From: Amoebophrya sp. A120
Lineage: Eukaryota > Sar > Dinophyceae > Syndiniales > Amoebophryaceae
Reading direction: 5' to 3'
NCBI GenBank assembly: GCA_905178155.1
Contig: CAJINV010000006.1
Location: forward strand, 852,872-916,871
Length of the DNA: 64,000 nucleotides
Part shown: positions 57,601 through 64,000 of the stretch, piece after piece
How the letters are laid out: each line of letters begins with the position of its first letter
Position numbering within the stretch: position 1 is the stretch's first letter
Made by a program: the position numbers and the translations under genes
The notes under the pieces: model-generated
What the model saw: the letters and a program-made list of their open reading frames with translations, nothing else
Told to the model about the DNA's origin: nothing
Database searches by the model: none

Positions 57601-59643
57601 AATAAAACTTGTGTTGCTGATACTTGCATTGCAGACTGGTTTCTTGTTGTACGGCATAACAGCATGACAAGTTATCCTCGGCTTATCGCCGCGGGTTCAT
57701 TCGTGTTTAGCATGACAAGCTGACTTCCAGCACGACAAAAAAAATGGTCAATCGTGTTCACGCATCACAGATCTTGTTGTCCTTGAGGTGTTGCATTTTA
57801 TATTTATACAAATCTAGACCCAGAGCCAGACATATTTGCAATGCATAGGTGCTACGTGAAGACAACCTCGGAAGAGAACACCAAGATCGTCCGGAATCCG
57901 CTGGACTCCAACGCCCCGGGATATCCAGATGGACCGAACTGCGTATCAAATGTAAAAATGTCTGGGTCTGGAAGATTCTGAGACTTGTCACGCATGTTTT
58001 GCATGACCCAGGACGTCTGTAATGCACGCCCTAGCATCATATGTTTTTAGAGGGCTTCCTGATGCCTACTCCGCATGACAAACGCCCTCCCCGCGTAGCA
58101 CAAACTAGACTCCTCTTGCTGGTCATGCAATACAGATTTTTTTCGAATCCAAAGTTAGCATCACCAGTTCCAATCTTCCAGACCCAGACACTTTTGCATT
58201 TGATACTGCGAGGGCTTGAGCGATGTGACGAAGAGCGAGAACCAAGATATCAAAATGAAAAATCCCCCCTCTTCCCTATACCAGAGCGGAGATTTGTGTA
58301 GCATGAATCGCAACCACAAATCACGTTGTCATGCTAGAAGGCAAAAGATGCGGACTGTAGTGCTGGCTGGCGTGGGAATAAAGCCCTGCATCTTCAGCAT
58401 GACAGGAGGCAACTGCAAGTGGCAAACAGCATGACAACTTGCCTGCAAGTAAGGTCGTAACTGCGTCTCCTGCTGGTCTTCTAGCAATACAAGCCGACTT
58501 GTGTAGTACGCACATCCAGCATCACAAATTTCCTTTCCGATATGAGGAGGTAGGGGGATTTTTCTTCACGATACAAGACACCTTCCTCTGGTACTCCTAC
58601 GAGATCTGCAACAGGTATGGAGGTCTCAAATGAAATTACACTCGTCAGCTGTTACATCGTGATTTGTCATGCTAGATGTCCAGCAGGCGATCGACACGAC
58701 CAAGCTACAGCGCGACCCGAAGTTGCTTTTGCGCAACACAGATCGGAGATTTCTTTCCCCGGGCGGTATGGACTTTCATCGCCGCGTCCTGCGGGAGCCG
58801 GGGCAGGAGCGTAGAGATTCCATACGCATACCGTCCTGGGAAAGGAATCCGGCCTCGAAGTTGCTTACGCGCAACACAGATCGGAGATTTCTTTTCCCGG
58901 GCGGTATGGACTTTCTACGCCGCGTCCTGCGGGGGCCGGGGCAGGGGCGTAGAAATTGCCTTGGCTCCTGCAGGAGGCGGCGTAGAAATTCCATACCGCA
59001 ACGAGAGGGAAGCCGCCGACCTGTGATGCACAAAAGCAACTTTAACTTTGAGACCGGACTTCTTTTCCAGGGGCGGTTTCGAATTGTCCGCCCCGCTGCC
59101 GAAGGAACACCCTGCGCCCGGCTGTAGCGCTTCGCGCACTAAGCCACTATGCGCGCGCCTGATGTGAGGCGAGGCCGACTGGCGGACGATGTCCGCACTG
59201 ATGCCGAACACCCTTCCCCCCTACCGCTTTGCGAACTAAGCCACTGCGCGCGAGCCTGATGTGAGGCGAGGGACGGACTCTGTCCGCCGCGATGCCGAGC
59301 AATGTTCTCCCACTCGCGCCACTAGGGGTGCGCACAAGGCCCCAGCGTGGGGACCCTGTCCCCACGCGTGGACCTTGTTTGTCATGCTAGATGTCCAGCA
59401 GGCGATCGACACGACCAAGCTATGCTACTGCGCATGACAAATTTTCGAAGGGCCAAACAGCCTGGGAGTGATCTCCTGTGGTAAATTTGTATATGCGAGA
59501 GGTATAAGCGTAAGGGTAAGCCCCCCCCCTGTCGCTTTTCCTTTTGCTATTCTAATTCTTGCAGCACGAATTCATGTAAAAGTAGAGAGTGTACTAACGT
59601 TTGAGAGAACTACTCCCATAACGTGTTTGTGCGCCCGACGTGA
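51639..59643 (+). CDS. Secreted Apple/PAN-like and WCYV-domain protein, longer paralogue
   Basis: ATG at 51639; 23 introners leave 434 codons. The start (MKKATSLSTTLLGGFLLQLL) is a good signal peptide. After VLTSSKIKTE and CTCVNSN, shared with the shorter paralogue, come two Apple/PAN-like modules: CDKTCRDTADCAEYSVEVA..FCYLYKA and CRYLCSKEPDCATFFVSLPL..CHLFKSGC. The C-terminal domain matches the 46885 gene (WLTAQQDDTEYGKVYQ, WCADKWCYV, NCEGLSDVTKSENQD, LWYSYEICN). Apple/PAN modules bind carbohydrate or protein, so host or surface recognition is plausible; the ligand is unknown. The last exon is uncertain: using the 5-bp rule the product ends NRFVRPT at TGA 59641-59643, while another frame stays open to about 59700. 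Confidence 0.75.
51806..52084. mobile_element. Introner family B
   Basis: TSD CGGGC. Confidence 0.92.
52142..52349. mobile_element. Introner family F, first of a tandem pair
   Basis: TSD AACCG/AGCCG. Its right TSD (52350-52354) is also the left TSD of the next element. Confidence 0.88.
52355..52609. mobile_element. Introner family F, second of a tandem pair
   Basis: TSD AGCCG/GACCG. Only 5 bp separate it from the first copy; both must be removed to read TIQPWVTNNE. Confidence 0.88.
52650..52874. mobile_element. Introner family F
   Basis: TSD CCTAG/GCCCC, poor match; frame holds. Confidence 0.8.
52882..53147. mobile_element. Introner family A
   Basis: TSD CCCAC/CGCGG, poor match. Only 7 bp from the previous element. 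Confidence 0.82.
53189..53487. mobile_element. Introner family A
   Basis: TSD GTGGA. Joined reading AAMWSGGCGD. Confidence 0.92.
53665..53990. mobile_element. Introner family A, diverged
   Basis: TSD AAAGC/AAGGG. Confidence 0.85.
54003..54211. mobile_element. Introner family F
   Basis: TSD GCTGT, perfect; 12 bp after the previous element. Confidence 0.92.
54279..54529. mobile_element. Introner family G
   Basis: TSD AACGC. Starts TACGGG instead of TATGGG. Confidence 0.9.
54588..54778. mobile_element. Introner family F
   Basis: TSD GTGCT/GTGCC, silent (Cys-Leu either way). Confidence 0.9.
54848..55132. mobile_element. Introner family A
   Basis: TSD ACAGC/ACAGA. Confidence 0.9.
55177..55411. 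mobile_element. Introner family F
   Basis: TSD AGTGG/GGTGG. Confidence 0.9.
55463..55688. mobile_element. Introner family E
   Basis: TSD CCGAC. Joined reading SKEPDCATFF. Confidence 0.92.
55725..55879. mobile_element. Introner family C
   Basis: TSD CTTAC/GTTAC. Joined reading SLPLPGKCHLF. Confidence 0.9.
55951..56235. mobile_element. Introner family B
   Basis: TSD GCAGG. Confidence 0.92.
56306..56555. mobile_element. Introner family E
   Basis: TSD CACTG/ACTCG, weak. Confidence 0.85.
56676..56996. mobile_element. Introner family D
   Basis: TSD GGAGA. Confidence 0.92.
57048..57353. mobile_element. Introner family H
   Basis: TSD GCGGG/GTGGG. Second member of the family at 9428. Confidence 0.87.
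57400..57544. mobile_element. Introner family C
   Basis: TSD GGACT. Joined reading RPDWCADKWC. Confidence 0.92.
57570..57847. mobile_element. Introner family A
   Basis: TSD GGTGC. Splits the WCYV motif; intact relative of the interrupted copy at 47120. Confidence 0.92.
57944..58205. mobile_element. Introner family A
   Basis: TSD CTGCG. Joined reading PNCEGLSDVTK. Confidence 0.92.
58248..58573. mobile_element. Introner family D
   Basis: TSD CAAGA. Joined reading ENQDTFLWYSY. Confidence 0.92.
58616..59620. mobile_element. Introner family G enlarged by a GC-rich insert
   Basis: TSD ACAGG/ACGTG, weak. Arms TATGGAGGTCTCAAATG and inverse. A GC-rich tandem-repeat insert lies between two perfect 45-bp copies at 58663-58707 and 59378-59422. 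Confidence 0.75.
58663..59422 (+). repeat. Insert flanked by 45-bp direct repeats, with internal tandem units
   Basis: Between the 45-bp copies, one unit of about 100 bp occurs at about 58720 and 58856 (CAACACAGATCGGAGATTTC). A second, about 85 bp long, occurs at about 59126 and 59224 (CCTGATGTGAGGCGAGG). Confidence 0.85.
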
Positions 59644-62600
59644 GGAAACTGTCGGAGGTGGAGAAGCGGATGGAGGGCGGGGCTCTCATGAGCCTGCATA
59701 AGTAAGTAAAGCAATACAACTGTAAAATGATAGCAGCAACTACACGAAGAAAGGGCAATAAAGCACACTTACTCTTACACTCAGATGACCAACAGTTGGC
59801 ACAAAACGCAAGCAACAGGATAATTTAAGCGCGGTTTACTTAGATCAAGTTCACGTTGAAAATGCTAATACTTTGAGGAGTACGTTTTTTTGAAACAGCA
59901 ACTGTAGATAGAATACAGTGGGTAAATAAAGAAAAAATCTGGGATTGCCAAGCAATGAAGAACATGAAAGCACAACAGGTTTATAACATGCAAAAATGAA
60001 CGCCGTGGCGCGACGGTGCACAAACTTCCTGAGATTTTTTTCGTAAGAACGAATTGTACAGAAACAGATCAATGATGAAGAAATTGAAATAAAAGCAGCA
60101 ATAGTAAACAAGCTCCGTCAACATCATGATGATTGATGTCGACCGCACCACTGGTGGACGCCTAAGTCCCACGATGGAAGCGTGGGAAGTTTTGACTTGT
60201 TCACTTACTTACTTCTTTCCGGTTGAGCAAGATGTTCTCACTTCGTTTTGGATATTAAAAGACGAGGCTGCACAAGCTCGAGCTGATCCACCAGGCTCGT
60301 CAAGGCAAGGCCGCAAACTTGCGCGCGGCGGGGTTTGGGGTCCAGGGGTCGGCAGAGAAGGGCCCCGAGATGCTTCAGCGCGTGACCCTGGTCCGCCGCG
60401 TCTGCGTGCTGTGGATGTCGTTGCAAAAGGACCACGCGGGCGACTTCGCAGCGGGAAGAAAGACGGCGGAGGGCCGGGCCCCGATTCCGTCGGGGGCAGA
60501 ATTGGAGAACGTCGCCGCCGGGGCCGGGTTATTTGCGAGGGCAGGCGGGAGGGCCGTCGGTTGATCACTCTGCGCCCGCGCGATCCACATGCCCGGCAGC
60601 TGTGTGGCCATGCCCCTGCGCGTGGCGGAGTGCGCCCCCGATTCGGGAAGGCGGGCCGCCCCTTGGTTCTGCGCGCGCCGTTGGCTCGGGCCTAGATAGT
60701 CGCGTGGCGCGCACGGGCGGCCGTGGCACTTAGCCCCAGGCCCTTCGCGCCGGCAGAGCCAGCCGCCGGCCCCCGGTCTCGCTCCGCGGTGGGCCGTCCG
60801 GGCTGCCGTGCGGTGCCGCGATGGGTGGTTTTAGCGACCGAGGGCCGCGGCCAAGCGAAGAGCCGGGCGCAAGGCCCGGGGGCTCCGATTCGATAGCGGG
60901 CCGGCGCAGGCCGGCACAGACACTGCCTTCCAAGTTGCTTTGCCCACGCGAGCCATCGCGGTCGCGCCCCAGAAGAAATTCTCGAAGACGGCCGCGTGCG
61001 TCTACTCGAAGGCGAAGGGGGCCGTCACTCGGCTCACGGCAGACACCACGTTGGCCGGCGCAACCACGCTGCAGACGGTAGACTCAGCCGCGAGCACACT
61101 TGTCGCTCGCGCGCGCGCTCTCTCACTGAACCGCGCGCCAAGGGGAAGGCGAGTGTCCTAGTGAACCTAGAGAGAGAGCCTGTCAAATTCGCTGCCCGAC
61201 GAGGCCCACGAGGTGACGGCCCCGCTTCTCGATACAATTCCGAACAGGAAGGACCAGCTGCGCCGGGCCAAAGAAAAGCGCCGGCGCATCGCCTAAAGCG
61301 AAAGCCCGGGCCGCGCAGCCTTTTGGCGGCTCCTGCCCGCGCTCGCGCAGGCAAACTTCGCGACAGAAAAGAAGCAAGGGCGCCGGCGCATGCCGCCACG
61401 AAATAAACACACCGGGCAGCGGCTGCCCTGCGCCCGTACCCCGCGCCGGCTTTTGCCGGTGGGTGCGGCGGTGGGGGGTGGGGAAGGGCCGCGCGTATTG
61501 CTTTCATTCATGTGGGCGGGGGGGCCCCTAAAGTGCCGCCCCGCACTGTGCCAGCCTCTGGGGCATCCAGGGGCCAGAACCGTCTCCGAAGTTCTCGGGG
61601 GGCGCCCAAGTTTTCTGTCGGCGCCGGGCCGCTGGGTGTCTATCTTGATTATATGAATGTGGGGAGCGCCTCCCGCAATGCTGGCGGCCCTGCGCGCGGG
61701 TTGTTTTCGCAGGCCAGCCCTGCGCGCGCACGCGCCGGGGCGGCGGCTGCGTGATCTCGGGCGGGGCTACAAGTACAAGGAGGCCGTCCCGCGGCACGGT
61801 GCCTGTGTGGGGTCGGTTCGGCGGTTCTCAGCCTCGTTGCCCTTGCCAAACTGGAGAAAACCTCTCGACGCGGCCAAGCAAGCCTGTGAGAGACATGGGG
61901 CTCTCGCTCTACAATTTCTCTCGCGTATTGGGTTCTCTCATTTGAAGAGTAGCAAGCATCTCGCCCGCTATATTCTCGATCTTGAGTCCAGCAGAATTCT
62001 CGGTCGCTCAAGATGATCTCTAGGCCGCTCAGCAGAGGTAGAAAGAATTGTTCACATGCTCAAGTAGCAAAAACGAACTCGGTTATTTGATGATGTTTGA
62101 TGGCGCAAGGACCTAGCGTTAGCCCTAAGCTGCCGGTCGTGCCGCGTTCGGTCACACAAGATGTGAATTCTATTGCACAGCGAGGCCGCTCTGTTGACAT
62201 TCTATTTGTATTTGATTGAAGTATAGTTGTCCTTTGTGACCACAGACAGCGCAAAGAACAAGCTGAAAAAAGCACGGAACGTTCAAGAACAAAGCGAATT
62301 GCAAGATAAGATCGGCAGCGACAATTATCTCATGATATCGCAGGAGGTTAGACACAAAAGTTCGACGCCTAATAGCGCCTAGCGAAGCAATCTTCAGTGT
62401 CAGTTGCAATAAGAATCGGAAGACCTCCACTTCTATCGATATCGGCTGTGAAGATGTGTAGAAAAACAAAGCGAGTGATGTTGCGACAACATGGTGTCTG
62501 AAAAACAAATGCGGTTTCTGAGAAACAAATGCCCTACATCTATTTTTCATCTCGCCAGGACCCAATCTTGTTGACCATTGTAATTTTTACAACGACACCA

Positions 62601-62943
62601 GCGCATTATCTTCTCATTGTCACTTCTCTCTTCACCACACCAACGCAGCGCTCTCGATCAGGATTCTGTAGTACAGAATCAGAAAGACTCTTCTAGACAG
62701 CACCAATAGGACACGAGACATCGACTTGGGAAGAAATTCAGAACTTATCCGGGGTTGTAAGTAGTTTCGCACGACCGCGCAATTCGTTTAATTTCGACGC
62801 AGAACGAGTATAAAAAGATCTTGACCAGGGGAACATCAAGCCGCGTGCAATTCGTGTTTTTATTACACTTCGGTTTCTGACTGATATCAAAAATCTTCTG
62901 TTCTTCGCGATTTCTCTTACTTCTACCCACCTAAAGATTCATC
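59644..62943. other. Intergenic spacer with GC-rich island
   Basis: AT-rich flanks around a GC-rich island at about 60290-61980 with overlapping ORFs in all frames. No introner and no recognised gene or RNA. Confidence 0.6.
62808..62817 (+). promoter_or_regulatory. TATA-like motif upstream of the dehydrogenase
   Basis: AGTATAAAAA lies about 130 bp before the ATG at 62944. It could be a core promoter element, but dinoflagellate promoters often lack a classical TATA box, so support is weak. Confidence 0.25.
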
Positions 62944-64000
62944 ATGACGAAGATGGCTAGCCCCAAGCGGTCTCCCTCCCCCATCCCGAAAAAAAGGCCC
63001 AACGAAGTATGACCTGCTCAAACGTTACAATCTCAAACGTTACGATAGAGTCTCGGTTTTGTATTGCATGATGAGCATGACAGACTCGGACGGTATTCCA
63101 CTTTCTGCAATACAAATTTCGCCAGATTTTTGTAGCGCGGATTGGGACTCCAGAACTTGCCATGCGCAATCCTATGAGAGCTGGCTAGATAATGCACTTC
63201 TTGCAACACAAATTCCAGACTCTATTGTAACGGTTGAGATTGTAACACCTGAGCAGGTTATACGAAGAATCTGCCGGATTACCATTGTCATCCTCTTCAA
63301 AAACAACTACAGCTAGCAAAAATCTTGAGCAGTTTTCCACCACTAAGAAACAGAAGCAAGATCACTCTGAAAATATCCAAAACACCACCTCCCCGAAATC
63401 ATCTTCGAATACTAAAATGCTCAAGGGTTTCTGCACCTCCTCCAACGCAGCGAAGGCGGTCGTCGCCCCGGCTTTGGTGCCGACGCAACAGCACACGACG
63501 GCCGCGACCAAGAAGCACAAAGTCGCGTTGATTGGTTCCGGGAATTGGGGGTCTGCGGTGGCGACGATTATCGGGAAGAATGTGGAGAAACACCCGATAT
63601 CAAATGTAAAAATGTCTGGGTCCTCTGGAAGAATGCAACTTGTGATGCTGGGTCTGCACTATCCAAAAATCTGTATTGCATGAACAGCACAAGAGGTCTG
63701 GTTTTGGCCACGGCGGGAGGGCATTTCTCATGCGGTATAGGCATCAGAAAGCCCTCACAAGATCTGTGATGCTAGGGCATGCATCGCAGACATCAGGAGT
63801 CATGCAAAATGTGCACGACAAACCTTGCATCCTTCCAGACCCAGACATTTTTGCATTTGATACCCAAACCTGTTCGAGCCGATCATCAACATGTACGTTT
63901 ATGTATCCTGTGCAAAAGCATCGTACTCGGAGTAATTGCGTTTATGCATTACAAATCCCTTTCTCAAGGTAAATCAGCATTACAAATTCCATTTGTAAAA
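62944..64000 (+). CDS. NAD-dependent glycerol-3-phosphate dehydrogenase, 5' part
   Basis: ATG at 62944. Two introners inside the window and a third cut by its edge. After about 100 low-complexity, Lys/Ser-rich residues comes the Rossmann start KVALIGSGNWGSAVATIIGK, with the GxGxxG-type NAD loop GSGNWG. EKHP then joins across the intron at 63598-63862 to NLFEPIINMYVY. This order is characteristic of eukaryotic GPD1-type enzymes, which reduce dihydroxyacetone phosphate with NADH to glycerol 3-phosphate for lipid and glycerol synthesis. The N-terminal extension is longer than in animal cytosolic forms; it has no clear signal peptide. Catalytic residues lie beyond the window. Confidence 0.88.
63008..63262. 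mobile_element. Introner family G
   Basis: TSD CGAAG, perfect. Without its removal the frame stops after 22 codons. Confidence 0.92.
63598..63862. mobile_element. Introner family A
   Basis: TSD CCCGA/CCCAA. Joined reading EKHPNLFEPI matches the enzyme family. Confidence 0.92.
63904..64000. mobile_element. Introner family C, cut by window end
   Basis: Left TSD TTATG; arm TATCCTGTGCAAAAGC and the GCATTACAAA motif visible. Confidence 0.85.

Noticed and set aside
1-64000. CRISPR array or bacterial operon structure
   Set aside because: The regularly recurring repeats are introners at irregular distances with TSDs, and genes contain introns. No ribosome-binding-site pattern or Cas-like protein.

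Overview
This window is nuclear DNA of a protist, most likely a syndinian dinoflagellate of the Amoebophrya type. The evidence is: genes broken into very short coding pieces by about 100 related 'introner' elements; a 19-base match to the dinoflagellate spliced leader at 33080-33098; and thrombospondin-repeat and Apple/PAN-like surface proteins of the alveolate kind. Dense introners with unusual splice sites are reported for Amoebophrya; the assignment to that genus is inference. All supported genes are on the + strand.

Layout. 210-14244: 3' part of a membrane protein with six thrombospondin type 1 repeats, one transmembrane segment and a tail of about 1000 residues. 15831-20651: alpha/beta-hydrolase-like protein with an Ala-rich coiled-coil tail behind an in-frame TGA. 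21618-22358: a second Ala-rich coiled-coil gene. 22359-30312: repeat-rich spacer, including a 1.2-kb direct duplication and a GC-rich island, with an intronless secreted-protein gene (25503) and a small ORF (26827). 30313-32094: a pseudogene fragment and a truncated paralogue of the 15.8-kb gene. 33080-34289: spliced-leader relic and a Cys-rich secreted protein. 35586-41826: JmjC/cupin-fold oxygenase with a possible signal peptide and a C-terminal NDEL. 42867-44757: charged protein with one membrane segment. 46885-50775 and 51639-59643: two related secreted Cys-rich proteins; the second also carries Apple/PAN-like modules. 62944 onward: 5' part of NAD-dependent glycerol-3-phosphate dehydrogenase.

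The introners are the main content. Each starts with TAT and ends with ATA (or a one-base variant), has terminal inverted repeats, and is normally flanked by a 5-bp target-site duplication (TSD). Removing the element plus one TSD copy restores the reading frame every time. As an internal check, the spliced coding lengths come out as whole codons: 1564, 1021, 306, 821, 352, 205 and 434 for the genes at 0.2, 15.8, 30.9, 35.6, 42.9, 46.9 and 51.6 kb. Family labels, by outer arm: A = TATCAAATGCAAAAATGTCT; B = TATCCTGAGTAAAAACGTCC; C = TAT plus GCAAAAGTATCGTACTCG; D = TATC plus GAAAAATCCCCCCTCCCC; E = TATGACAGTGCACAACTCCC; F = TATCCAAGAAAAAACTGTGT and the related GAAAAAAGTGTTACAGTTAC; G = TATGG plus CTCAA/GTTAC blocks; H = TATGG plus GTGTCAGGATTGAAAT; J = TATTACAATGAAAAATGCC. 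Mobile-element coordinates run from TAT to ATA; the flanking TSD is given in each entry. Exons are the stretches between elements. No tRNA, rRNA or CRISPR was seen.
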